Assembly: GCA_029202405.1 (NCBI GenBank)
Contig: CP119312.1
Coordinates: 2,671,001 to 2,735,000 of the forward strand
Length of the DNA: 64,000 nt
Source: Candidatus Devosia phytovorans
Lineage (GTDB): Bacteria; Pseudomonadota; Alphaproteobacteria; Rhizobiales; Devosiaceae
Reading direction: 5' to 3'
The notes below the pieces were generated by a model, which ran no database searches, was not told where the DNA came from, and saw only the letters and a program-made list of their open reading frames with translations. Shown piece after piece: positions 42,914 to 51,739 of this stretch; within the stretch, counting starts at the first letter, position 1, and the number at the start of each line of letters is the position of its first letter. The position numbers and the translations under genes are program-made.

Positions 42914-43588
42914 ATGCGAATACTGCTTGTCGAAGACAATGAAGACCTGGGCGAGGCGCTGGAAAAGCGCCTGCGCAGCGCCGGACATTCGGTGGAATGG
43001 GTCAAGGATGGCAATGACGTCGTGCCGGCGGCCGAGGGCGATGATTTCGACGCCCTGGTGCTGGACCTGATGCTGCCCAATCGCGACGGCATCGGCCTTA
43101 TTGCCGAGTTGCGCCGCCGCAAGTTCAACGCCCCTGTTCTCGTCATCACCGCGCGGTCGGAGATCGATGACAAGGTGAGCCTGCTCGACCTTGGCGCGGA
43201 CGATTATCTGGTGAAGCCATTCGACCTGCGAGAGCTCGAAGCGCGCCTAAGGGCGCTGATCCGGCGGACGGGCGGGCAGACGACCAGTACCCTAGCCGTG
43301 GGTAATCTCGAAATGGACCTAGCCGGGCTCAATGCCAGCGTGGGTGGCAAAATGCTGGAACTGGGGCGGCGGGAATTCCGGCTGCTCGAAATTCTCGTCA
43401 CCAATGCCGGCAAAGTGGTGCCCAAGGAGCGGCTGATGAACCAGCTGTTCAATTTTGACGAGGCGGTTTCGGTCAATGCGCTGGAGCTGCACATCTCGCG
43501 GCTGCGCAAGAAGCTCGAAGCGGCCAATGTCGAGATCGGCACGGTGCGTGGCGTGGGCTATGTCGTGCGTTCGCCCAATGGCGGGTAA
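42914..43588 (+). CDS. OmpR-family response regulator
   Basis: A 224-residue two-component regulator. The receiver domain has acidic residues in L-L-V-E-D-N-E, phospho-acceptor Asp51 (V-L-D-L-M-L-P) and Lys101 (L-V-K-P-F-D-L). The winged-helix output domain (about 130-222) ends with L-R-K-K-L-E ... V-R-G-V-G-Y-V. Its stop overlaps the kinase start by 11 bases. The pairing with a 2CSK_N-type kinase resembles TctD/TctE systems that control carboxylate transporters; the tctCBA genes lie 3 kb further on. Confidence 0.93.
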   Translation: MRILLVEDNEDLGEALEKRLRSAGHSVEWVKDGNDVVPAAEGDDFDALVLDLMLPNRDGIGLIAELRRRKFNAPVLVITARSEIDDKVSLLDLGADDYLVKPFDLRELEARLRALIRRTGGQTTSTLAVGNLEMDLAGLNASVGGKMLELGRREFRLLEILVTNAGKVVPKERLMNQLFNFDEAVSVNALELHISRLRKKLEAANVEIGTVRGVGYVVRSPNGG

Positions 43589-46043
43589 GTCGTTTTCCAT
43601 TCGCCGGCGCATCCTGGCGTTGGCGCTGGCGCTGCTGCTGGTGGCGGCGGCGGTGCTGATCATCTTCATTCGCGACTATTCAGAACGAGCGTCAGACCGC
43701 GCGTTCGATCGGCTGCTGGCGGCGTCGGCGCTGACCATTGCCGGCGCAGTGCAGGTGGAAGACGACACCGTGACGGTCGAATTGCCCTTTGCCTCGTTCG
43801 GCATGTTTTCGGGGCAGGACCGGGTGTTCTATGCGGTGGAAAATCCTCGCGGCGGGGCGGTGACGGGCTATGAGGACCTGTCGCGCATGCTGCCGGAGAT
43901 GACGGCGGCGGGACCGGTGTTCCAGGACGCCATCTATCGCGACGAGCTGGTGCGGGTGGCGAGCGTCGGGCGGCTGACCTCCTCGGGCAGCGACACGGAT
44001 TGGGTGACGATCCATGTGGCGGAAACGCAAACGGAACGCGAGGCGCTGGCCTGGGAGATTCTTTCCAATGCCATTGTGCCGGTGGTGGCGCTGACCGTTC
44101 TGGCGATTGCGCTGGTGTGGTTCGGCATCGGGCGGATGTTTTCTCCGCTCTATCAGCTGGAGCAGGAGCTGCGCGGGCGAGCGCCGGATGACCTGTCGCC
44201 GCTCGATGTGCCCGTGCCGGTGGAGGTGAGCCATCTGGTGAGCGCACTCAATGGTTTCATGACGCGGCTGGGCAGCGCGGTCGAGCGGGTGACGGGGCTG
44301 GTGGCCGAGGCGGCCCATGAGGTGCGCACGCCGCTGGCATCGCTGATGGCGCAGGCCGAAGTCGCGATGGACGAGCAGGACCCGGAAGCTTTGCGCCGGC
44401 GCGTTGGGCGCATCCATCAGGGCGCGGCACAGGCGAGCCAATTGGTGACGCAGATGCTGATGGAGGCGACGATCAGCCACCGACTGGAAAACCAGGAGGT
44501 GGACACCAGCATTTTCGGCGTGGTGGTGGAGGAGGTGCGGCAGCGGCTCGACCCAGACCTTGAGGGCCGCGTGGTGGTGGGGCTGGCCGATGCCGCGAGC
44601 GTGGCACAGATCCGTGGTGACCGCGTGGCCTTGCGCGAAATGGTGCGCAATGTGGTGGACAATGCGCTGGTCTATTCGGAGGGGCCGGTGGAGATCGGCG
44701 GGACAGTTGGGGATGGGATGTTGACGCTGACAGTGAGCGACCGGGGGCCGGGCATTGCCGATGCGGAAAAGCCGCTGGTGCTGGAGCGGTTCAGGCGCGG
44801 TGCGGGGAGCGCCGCCAAGGTCGGGTCGGGGCTGGGGCTATCCATCGTCAAGCGCGTGGCCGAGGCGCATCGCGGGGCGCTGCGGCTGAGGGATCGCGAT
44901 GGTGGCGGGCTCACGGTCGAGATCGACCTGCCGCTGGTTGGGCGCAATGCGCGCGTCGAGCAATTGCGCAGGGCGCTGGGATCGCTGTCGGCGCTGGTGA
45001 TCTGCCTGCTGCTGGTGGACCCGCACGCGGCGCAGGCGGCTTCCACCAACTATCCGGCGCCGGACGGGAGCGTCGACACGGTCTTGTCGATTGCCGGGGT
45101 GACGCATACGCCGCTGTTTGCCGAATTCATTGCCGGCTTCCAGGCGATCCACCCGGATGTGGGCGTAGTCTATGAGGAGACGGATTCGCTGCCGCTCTAT
45201 GATCGCTATCTGGCGGGGGATATAGCGCCGCAACCGGACCTGCTGATCAGTTCTGCCTCGGACCTGATGATCAAGCTGGCCAATGACGGGCATGCCATCG
45301 CCTATGACAGCCCGTATCTGAGCGCCCTGCCCGACTGGGCGCATTGGCGCAACGAGGTGTTTGGCTTCACCTTCGAGCCGGCGGTGATCATCTACAACCC
45401 GGACCGGATCGCGGCGGATGAAGTGCCACGTACGCATCTGACGCTGGCGGAAATGCTGGAGACGCAGACCGAGCGGTTCCGCGGGGCGATCGCCACTTAT
45501 GACATTGCGCTGTCGGGCGTGGGCTATCTGCTGGCGTCGCAGGACCAGGTGATCTCGTCCAACTTCTGGCGGCTGGCGGCCGCCTTCGGGCGGGTGAATG
45601 CACAGTTCTCGGGGTCGAGCCCGGCTATCCTCAATGGGGTGGCCGATGGGTCGCTGGCGCTGGGCTATAATGTGCTCGGGTCCTATGCCTTCGAGCGCAA
45701 GGCGGCGGGAGCCAATATCGAGATCGTGGTGCCCGATGACTATGTGCTGGTGCTGACCCGGGCTATGCTGATCCCGCGCGATGCGCCGCATCCCGATCTG
45801 GGGCGTGCCTTTGTCGATTTTGCCCTATCGCCGGAGGGACAGGCGATTGCGGCAGGCTCGACCGGGCTTGGATCGGTGGCCGAGGGCACAGTGGGCGAAT
45901 GGACCGCAGAATCCATCGCCGCCCGGGGACGCGGGGTAATCCAGCCAATCCCTCTGGGGCCGGCGCTGATGGTTTCGCTGGATCAACAGCGTCGCAAACG
46001 GTTCCTCGACAGCTGGGGCGAGATTGTTTCGCCCAAACCCTAG
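43578..46043 (+). CDS. Sensor histidine kinase fused to a periplasmic substrate-binding protein
   Basis: An 821-residue chain in one unbroken frame. Membrane helix 1 (about 11-31), a periplasmic 2CSK_N-type region (about 32-160), helix 2 (about 163-184), then the kinase: H-box His247 (A-H-E-V-R-T-P-L), N-box D-N-A near 361, D-R-G-P-G-I near 388, G-S-G-L-G-L near 416. A third hydrophobic segment (about 468-480) ends in a signal-peptidase-like A-Q-A (485-487). The rest (about 488-821) is a full COG1840-type (AfuA/PgtC-like) binding protein with P-D-L-L-I-S-S-A-S and L-G-Y-N-V-L-G. All kinase motifs look functional. Sensor kinases of this class normally use a separate binding protein; here receptor and kinase are one polypeptide, unless the internal signal-like segment is cleaved. 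Confidence 0.88.
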   Translation: MAGKSFSIRRRILALALALLLVAAAVLIIFIRDYSERASDRAFDRLLAASALTIAGAVQVEDDTVTVELPFASFGMFSGQDRVFYAVENPRGGAVTGYEDLSRMLPEMTAAGPVFQDAIYRDELVRVASVGRLTSSGSDTDWVTIHVAETQTEREALAWEILSNAIVPVVALTVLAIALVWFGIGRMFSPLYQLEQELRGRAPDDLSPLDVPVPVEVSHLVSALNGFMTRLGSAVERVTGLVAEAAHEVRTPLASLMAQAEVAMDEQDPEALRRRVGRIHQGAAQASQLVTQMLMEATISHRLENQEVDTSIFGVVVEEVRQRLDPDLEGRVVVGLADAASVAQIRGDRVALREMVRNVVDNALVYSEGPVEIGGTVGDGMLTLTVSDRGPGIADAEKPLVLERFRRGAGSAAKVGSGLGLSIVKRVAEAHRGALRLRDRDGGGLTVEIDLPLVGRNARVEQLRRALGSLSALVICLLLVDPHAAQAASTNYPAPDGSVDTVLSIAGVTHTPLFAEFIAGFQAIHPDVGVVYEETDSLPLYDRYLAGDIAPQPDLLISSASDLMIKLANDGHAIAYDSPYLSALPDWAHWRNEVFGFTFEPAVIIYNPDRIAADEVPRTHLTLAEMLETQTERFRGAIATYDIALSGVGYLLASQDQVISSNFWRLAAAFGRVNAQFSGSSPAILNGVADGSLALGYNVLGSYAFERKAAGANIEIVVPDDYVLVLTRAMLIPRDAPHPDLGRAFVDFALSPEGQAIAAGSTGLGSVAEGTVGEWTAESIAARGRGVIQPIPLGPALMVSLDQQRRKRFLDSWGEIVSPKP

Positions 46044-46253
46044 ATGCCAGCCATGCTTCTGACGCATGAATAAGACCTTTGTCTTACTCAGGCCGGTCAT
46101 TTGCAGTGTTTTTTATCACTCCATCAGTATTGCCTGCAGTGAGCGCATGGCTGGAGTGAGTTTTATCCCCTAGCAGATTGGTCGGGTTGGGCCCATCTAC
46201 CCAGTCATGAAGCGACGAGGCAATTCGGCCTGGTCTTCAGAGGAACTTGGAAA

Positions 46254-46421
46254 ATGAGCACCCCGCGCAAGTCTATCTTCGCGACCCTTGGCACTTTCGT
46301 TGAAGTCTTCGGCAGCGCTGCTGCCGTGTCCAACGCCGTCGAGGCTGGCCGTGCTCCAAAGGCCAAGCATCTGAAGAGCCTGGGGATCGATCCTGCGTCC
46401 TTCCGTTCGATCGGTCGCTAA
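46254..46421 (+). CDS. Small conserved-looking protein of unknown function
   Basis: A 55-residue protein: M-S-T-P-R-K-S-I-F-A-T-L-G-T-F, a short hydrophobic/Ala-rich helix, a basic stretch (G-R-A-P-K-A-K), and the ending L-G-I-D-P-A-S-F-R-S-I-G-R. GAGGAA precedes the ATG, and a strong terminator lies 61 bases after the stop, so it is a complete transcription unit. I recall similar short proteins ending in L-G-I-D in Hyphomicrobiales but cannot name a family. Confidence 0.65.
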   Translation: MSTPRKSIFATLGTFVEVFGSAAAVSNAVEAGRAPKAKHLKSLGIDPASFRSIGR

Positions 46422-46482
46422 CTCGGGATCGCGGCGCGCATCCTCCCTCCTGCCCGCTGCGCCCTTGCGCCATCTAACGTAA

Positions 46483-46520
46483 AAAAGCCCGGATGCCCTT
46501 GCGGGGGCATCCGGGCTTTT
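46483..46520. terminator. Bidirectional intrinsic terminator
   Basis: A perfect 16-bp stem (AAAAGCCCGGATGCCC with GGGCATCCGGGCTTTT) around a TTGCGG loop, with A-run and T-run on the two sides. It serves the small plus-strand gene and the minus-strand tctA, whose stop is at 46540. Confidence 0.93.
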
Positions 46521-46539
46521 GCTTGTCTGCGATGAAAAT

Positions 46540-48087
46540 CTAGTCCTCGTCGCTGGCCATCTGGCTGAGCATGGCGCCCTTGCCGCGCAGGCGGAAGTAG
46601 AGCGGGACCAGCACGGCAGCCGCCGCCACGACATATAGCGTGATGGCAATGGGCGAGTGGAAGAGGATGGCGAAATCACCCTGGCTGATCGAGAGGGCCC
46701 GGCGGAGCTGCTGCTCGGCCATGGGGCCGAGGATCAGGCCGACCACGACGGGCGCGATCGGATAGCCGAAGCGGCGCAGCAGATAGCCCAGGATGCCGAA
46801 AGCCAGCAGCAGCAGCAGTTCGAAGGAGAAGGTGATCGGACCGATATGGCCGGACATGGCACCGTTTGCGCCCAGCGTACCCAAGGTCGCAAACACCAGG
46901 ATGCCACCATAGAGCCAGGGACGCGGGATGGTCAGCAGCTTCACCCAAAGGCCAATCAGGGGCAGGTTGAGAACGATCAGCATGAAGTTGGCGACGAGCA
47001 GGCTGGCGATCAGCGCCCAGACGAGGCTGGCATTGTTGGTGAAGAGCAGCGGGCCGGGCTGAAGGCCAAACTGCTGGAAACCGGCCAGCATGATGGCAGC
47101 GGTTGCCGTGGTGGGCAGACCCAGCGTCAGCAGCGGCACCAGCGTGCCGGCAGCGGATGCGTTGTTGGCAGCTTCGGGACCGGCAACGCCCTCAATGGCG
47201 CCATGGCCGAATTCCTCGGGGCGCTTGGCAAAGGTTTTTTCGGCCGAATAGCTCAGGAAACTCGACACGTCGGCGCCGCCGGCCGGCATGGCGCCGATGG
47301 GGAAGCCGATGGCCGTGCCGCGCAGCCACGGGATCCAGCTGCGCTTCCAGTCATCCCTGGTCATCCAGACCGAGCCCTTGACGGCAAGCACTTCCTCTTT
47401 GACGAGGTTGCGGTCGGCGGCAATCTTGAGGGTTTCGCCAATGGCGAAAAGCGCGACGGCGAGCGTCGTGACTTCGATGCCGTCAAGCAGATCAGGAATG
47501 CCGAAGGAGAGGCGCGCCTGACCGGTCTGCAGGTCGATACCGATGATGCCGAGACCGAGGCCGATGAAGAGTGCGGTGAGGCCCCGCAGGGCGCTATCGC
47601 CGAAGGCGGCGGAGACGGTGACGAAAGCCAGCACCATCAGGGCGAAATATTCGGCGGGGCCAAAGGCCAGGGCAAATTTCACCACCCAGGGCGCAACGAA
47701 GGCGAGGGCCAGGGTCGCAATCAGGCCGGCAACGAATGAGCCAATGGCAGCGGTGGCCAGAGCGGGACCGCCCCTGCCCTTGCGGGCCATCTTGTTGCCC
47801 TCGAGCGCGGTGACGATCGAGGCGGATTCACCGGGCGTATTGAGCAGGATGGAGGTGGTCGAGCCGCCATACATGCCGCCGTAATAGATGCCGGCGAACA
47901 TGATCAGCGAACCAGCAGGATCAAGCCGATAGGTGACGGGCAGCAAAAGCGCCACGGTCAGCGCCGGGCCAATGCCCGGCAGCACGCCGACGGCGGTGCC
48001 AAGGGTCACGCCGACCAGCGCATAGAGAAGGTTCTGCCATTGGAGAGCGGCAAGCAGGCCCTCGGCGAGAAGTCCGAACGTGTCCAT
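46540..48087 (-). CDS. tctA: Tripartite tricarboxylate transporter large permease
   Basis: A 515-residue inner-membrane protein with about twelve helices. It has the TctA motifs G-V-L-P-G-I-G-P-A near residue 37, G-G-M-Y-G-G-S-T-T-S-I-L-L-N-T-P-G-E near 70, and a second inverted copy G-A-M-P-A-G-G-A-D near 267 (P-E-A-A-N-N-A-S-A-A-G near 310). It is the main channel of a sodium- or proton-driven carboxylate importer. It follows tctB by 14 bases; the terminator at 46483 closes the operon. Confidence 0.95.
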   Translation of the reverse strand: MDTFGLLAEGLLAALQWQNLLYALVGVTLGTAVGVLPGIGPALTVALLLPVTYRLDPAGSLIMFAGIYYGGMYGGSTTSILLNTPGESASIVTALEGNKMARKGRGGPALATAAIGSFVAGLIATLALAFVAPWVVKFALAFGPAEYFALMVLAFVTVSAAFGDSALRGLTALFIGLGLGIIGIDLQTGQARLSFGIPDLLDGIEVTTLAVALFAIGETLKIAADRNLVKEEVLAVKGSVWMTRDDWKRSWIPWLRGTAIGFPIGAMPAGGADVSSFLSYSAEKTFAKRPEEFGHGAIEGVAGPEAANNASAAGTLVPLLTLGLPTTATAAIMLAGFQQFGLQPGPLLFTNNASLVWALIASLLVANFMLIVLNLPLIGLWVKLLTIPRPWLYGGILVFATLGTLGANGAMSGHIGPITFSFELLLLLAFGILGYLLRRFGYPIAPVVVGLILGPMAEQQLRRALSISQGDFAILFHSPIAITLYVVAAAAVLVPLYFRLRGKGAMLSQMASDED

Positions 48088-48101
48088 TTAGCGGCGTCCG
48101 A

Positions 48102-48587
48102 TCAGGGAATGAGGCGTTCAAGCGGGCCCATGGGCAGCGACAGCTGCAGACCCTTGGCGAACATGAACCAAACGATGAAGGCGAAGACGATACCGATCGG
48201 GATGGTCTTCCAGAGTGGTCCGCGGCCAAAGGCCATGGCGGTGCAGGCAAAAAGCAGGCCCGTGCCAACCGAGAAACCGGCCCAGCCGATGGTCAGCAGT
48301 TGCGCAACGAGGCCACCGATGACCCAGGCGATGGGGATATAATTGTCGTCGTCGCGCTCGGGAAAGCCACGACGGAAGGCCGAGACCACGGTTCCGACGG
48401 ACAGCGCAAACAGGCCAGCCGCGATGATATAGGGGAAAACGGTCGGCCCGACGCGCGCCTGGATCGGGGGCACGCGCATCTGCGACATCTGCCAGAAGAT
48501 CACGGCGGCGATCAGGGCGAGAATGGCTGCGATGACAAGCGCCGCCCCATCGGGGCGGCGCGAGAGATTGGGTTCACCCGAGGTCAT
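48102..48587 (-). CDS. tctB: Tripartite tricarboxylate transporter small permease
   Basis: A 161-residue membrane protein with four hydrophobic helices (about 15-33, 50-68, 88-106 and 128-145) and the TctB pattern G-P-x-x-F-P-Y-I near residue 48. It pairs with TctA. ATG 48587 overlaps the tctC stop by 4 bases. Confidence 0.92.
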   Translation of the reverse strand: MTSGEPNLSRRPDGAALVIAAILALIAAVIFWQMSQMRVPPIQARVGPTVFPYIIAAGLFALSVGTVVSAFRRGFPERDDDNYIPIAWVIGGLVAQLLTIGWAGFSVGTGLLFACTAMAFGRGPLWKTIPIGIVFAFIVWFMFAKGLQLSLPMGPLERLIP

Positions 48588-49528
48588 TGCACCAGGCCGA
48601 TTTCGCGCAGGATGGCGTCGGTCGCAGCAATGTCTTCAGCGAGCTGGGCGTCGAAATCGGCGCCAGCCAGGTAGGTGTTGACCCAGCCACGCGATTCAAG
48701 CGCGGCCTGCCAGGTTGCCGAGTCGACCATCTTTTCGATGTCGGACGAGATGGCAGCCTTCTGCTCTTCGGTGATGCCAGGGGCAGCGGCAACCATGCGC
48801 CAGTTCTGCACGGCGACATCGACGCCGGCTTCCTGGAGGGTCGGGGCATCGACGCCCGGCACGCGCTCGGCGGTCGAGACTGCCAGCAGGCGAAGTTCGC
48901 CGGCTTCGATCTGCGAAGCGAATTCGGAGTAACCCGAAATGCCAACGGTAACCTGACCGCCGAGCACGGCAGCGAGGGCTTCGCCACCGCCCGAATAGGC
49001 GATGTAGTTGACCTGGGTCGGATCGGCACCGACAGCCTTGGTGATGAGGCCGGCCGTGATGTGGTCTGCGCCACCAGCCGAACCGCCGGCCCAGGAAACG
49101 GCACCGACGTTTTCGTTGAGCTTGGCCACCAGATCATCGACGGTCTGGATGTCGGAGGAGGCCGGAACGACCAGCGCGACGGCTTCACCGGTGAGGCGGG
49201 CGATCGGGGTGACCTGTTCGAGGGTCACGGGCGAAGCATTGGTCAGGATGGCACCAACCATCACATAGCCGCCAACGATGAGGGCGTTGGGATTGGCATT
49301 GGACTGGTTGACGAACTGGGCCAGGCCAATCGTGCCACCGGCGCCAGGAACGTTGGTGACCTGCACATTGCCCGAAATGCCTTCGGCCTGCAGGGCTTCC
49401 TGCATGGTGCGTGCGGTCTGGTCCCAACCGCCACCAGGAGCAGCAGGGGCCATGATGGAATAATCGGCAGCGAAAGTCGGAACAGCCATTGCGCCAGAAA
49501 TCAGCGCGGCCAAGAGCAGCTTGTTCAT
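48584..49528 (-). CDS. tctC: Tricarboxylate-binding periplasmic protein (Bug/TctC family)
   Basis: A 314-residue periplasmic receptor. The 20-residue signal peptide M-N-K-L-L ... T-F-A precedes the mature D-Y-S-I-M-A-P-A-A-P-G-G-G-W-D, the TctC ligand-loop signature. GGGAGG lies 6 bases before ATG 49528. First gene of the tctCBA operon. It should bind citrate or a related carboxylate; the ligand is not fixed by sequence. Related to, but distinct from, the orphan protein at 14225. Confidence 0.93.
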   Translation of the reverse strand: MNKLLLAALISGAMAVPTFAADYSIMAPAAPGGGWDQTARTMQEALQAEGISGNVQVTNVPGAGGTIGLAQFVNQSNANPNALIVGGYVMVGAILTNASPVTLEQVTPIARLTGEAVALVVPASSDIQTVDDLVAKLNENVGAVSWAGGSAGGADHITAGLITKAVGADPTQVNYIAYSGGGEALAAVLGGQVTVGISGYSEFASQIEAGELRLLAVSTAERVPGVDAPTLQEAGVDVAVQNWRMVAAAPGITEEQKAAISSDIEKMVDSATWQAALESRGWVNTYLAGADFDAQLAEDIAATDAILREIGLVQ

Positions 49529-49684
49529 AGGTCCTCCCATGTCAAAATCCGGAACGTCGTTGCGTTCGTGACAGGGACAATAGGTCGCGTCCCTGTCACC
49601 GTCCTGTCAGCGGACTATTGTCGTTGACAGGCGCTGGATGGCTCAGGCGAGCTTGCGCCTCACCAAAGGCAAAATCAACGGGCA

Positions 49685-51547
49685 TCAGGCGCTACGGCGC
49701 TGATCCTGTTCGAGCGTCATTTCCATCTGCTCGGGATCAAGCCGCTGCGCAAAGAGCGACAGCAGATGCGTGGTATCGGCGACCGAGCCGGGACGGGCAA
49801 AGAGATAGCCCTGCCCCATGCCACAACCGAGCTGGCAGAGCGCGCTGGCCTGGGACGCTGTTTCGATGCCTTCGGCGACCAGCTTCATGTCGAGCTTTTT
49901 AGCGATGTGGATGATTGAGCCGACCACCACGTCGCTGGCACGATCGCGACTGAGCTTCTCGATGAAGGACTTGTCGATCTTGATGATGTCGACCGGGAAG
50001 GTCAGCAGGTGGGTGAGCGAGGCAAAGCCGGTGCCGAAATCATCGAGCGCGACGAGAAGGCCGCGTTGGCGCAAGGCGCTGACCGCCTTGGCCACCATCT
50101 GGTCGCCGCCCCCCATATAGACGGCCTCGTTGACCTCGAGCACGATGTGCTTGAGCGGGACATTGGCCTGTTCGAAGGTTTCGATGATGCGGGCTTCAAG
50201 ATCGCCCCGCTGGAAATCGCCGGTGGTGACATTGATGCCGACATGCTGGAAGGGAATGCCCAGATCGAGCCAGTAGCGGATGTCGCTGGCGATCTGGCTC
50301 AGCATCTGGCCGGTGACCTGCCAGGCGATGCGCGGATCGGCGAGAGCGGCATGGAATTCGCTGGCCGAGGCGATGCGGCCATCGGGCATGCGCATGCGCG
50401 CCAGGGCCTCGAGACCGACGATCTCGGCAGTGTCGAGCCGGACGATGGGCTGGTAATGGACAATCATGCGCTTTTCGGAAATGGCCTGATCGACATTGCG
50501 CACCATGTTGGCGCGTTCCATCATCGAGGTCCGCATGCCCGGCGTAAAGCGGATATAGCCGCCGCGGCGAATTTCCTTGGCATGATAGAGGGCGAAATCG
50601 GCATTCTGGCTGAGCGCAGCCTCGTCAACGCCATCGGGACCAAAGAGCGCGCCACCAATGGTGACATGGGGATCGATGGTCTGGTCGCCCATCTGGATCA
50701 GGCCGCGCACGGCATTGAGCATGCGGGTGGCGGCATCGCGCAGAGCGAATTCGGAGTCGCAATCGGCAACGATGACGGCAAACTCGTCGCCACCCAGGCG
50801 ACAGGCGGTGAGCGTGGGATGACAATCGGAGAGGCGCTCGGCCACCGTGCGGATCAGCTGATCACCAAAGACGTGGCCGACGGTGTCATTGACCAGTTTG
50901 AGATGATCGATATCGACCAGCAACAGGCCAAAAGGCTCCTTGAGGCGGATGGCGCGGGCGAGAAGCTCGTTGAAACGACCGCGATTGGGCAGACCGGTCA
51001 AGGCATCATAGTAGGCCAGGCGGTGATTGCGCTCGCGAGCCTTCTCATGATCGATGGCGATGGCGCAGAGATGCACGCAGGTCTGGACGATGGCGCGTTC
51101 GACCTCATCGGGACCGCGGCCGCTGCGATAATAGAAAGCGAAGGTGGCGACGACATTGTTGTCATGGTCGCGAATGGGGCTGGACCAGCAGGCGCGCAGG
51201 CCGAGCGGCCCGGCGAGCTGGCGATAGTCCTCCCAGAGCGGATCCGTCTCGATATCGGTGACCATGACCGGTTCGTTTCGAAAGGCCGCCGTGCCGCAGG
51301 AGCCCGCCCTGGGACCGGCGAGCAGGCCATCGATGGCGGTGGAGAAGGCCAAGGGCAGCGAGGGCGCTGCCAGGGGGCGCAGTCGGCAGTCGGCATCGAC
51401 CATCAAAATGGAGCAGATAGCATCGGGCGCCAGCTCCTGGGCCCGTCGACACAACAGATCCGCAACGGCCACCAAAGGCTCGCCGCAGGCAACCGCCTCC
51501 AGGACTTCCGTCTGCAGACGCAACAGCAAAGCACTATCAGTAACCAT
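49685..51547 (-). CDS. Cyclic-di-GMP protein with GAF, GGDEF and EAL domains
   Basis: A 620-residue soluble signalling protein. A GAF-like sensor covers about residues 15-165. The diguanylate cyclase domain has R-L-G-G-D-E-F near 251-256, with no obvious R-x-x-D inhibitory site checked. The EAL phosphodiesterase domain begins near 379 (G-L-E-A-L-A-R-M) and retains D-D-F-G-T-G-F, K-I-D-K-S-F-I and V-A-E-G-I-E-T. Both catalytic cores look intact, so either activity could dominate. The start at 51547 is preceded by GGTGGGAA. Stand-alone gene. It may tune surface attachment together with PilZ-type effectors such as that at 62478. Confidence 0.93.
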   Translation of the reverse strand: MVTDSALLLRLQTEVLEAVACGEPLVAVADLLCRRAQELAPDAICSILMVDADCRLRPLAAPSLPLAFSTAIDGLLAGPRAGSCGTAAFRNEPVMVTDIETDPLWEDYRQLAGPLGLRACWSSPIRDHDNNVVATFAFYYRSGRGPDEVERAIVQTCVHLCAIAIDHEKARERNHRLAYYDALTGLPNRGRFNELLARAIRLKEPFGLLLVDIDHLKLVNDTVGHVFGDQLIRTVAERLSDCHPTLTACRLGGDEFAVIVADCDSEFALRDAATRMLNAVRGLIQMGDQTIDPHVTIGGALFGPDGVDEAALSQNADFALYHAKEIRRGGYIRFTPGMRTSMMERANMVRNVDQAISEKRMIVHYQPIVRLDTAEIVGLEALARMRMPDGRIASASEFHAALADPRIAWQVTGQMLSQIASDIRYWLDLGIPFQHVGINVTTGDFQRGDLEARIIETFEQANVPLKHIVLEVNEAVYMGGGDQMVAKAVSALRQRGLLVALDDFGTGFASLTHLLTFPVDIIKIDKSFIEKLSRDRASDVVVGSIIHIAKKLDMKLVAEGIETASQASALCQLGCGMGQGYLFARPGSVADTTHLLSLFAQRLDPEQMEMTLEQDQRRSA

Positions 51548-51739
51548 GAATTCCCACCTCGACCCTACGACAACCTTAGCAACGGCCAATGAAGCGGGCG
51601 TTTGGGGAATAAGGACTATTATCGGGCGCGGAGATAGGGAGTGTTAACGACAAGTCATCTGTGTAAGTATTTACACTAACACGGGAAAATCTCTAGTATT
51701 CACCTTGGGATAGTCGGCGATTTCCTTGACTGTTGCTCA

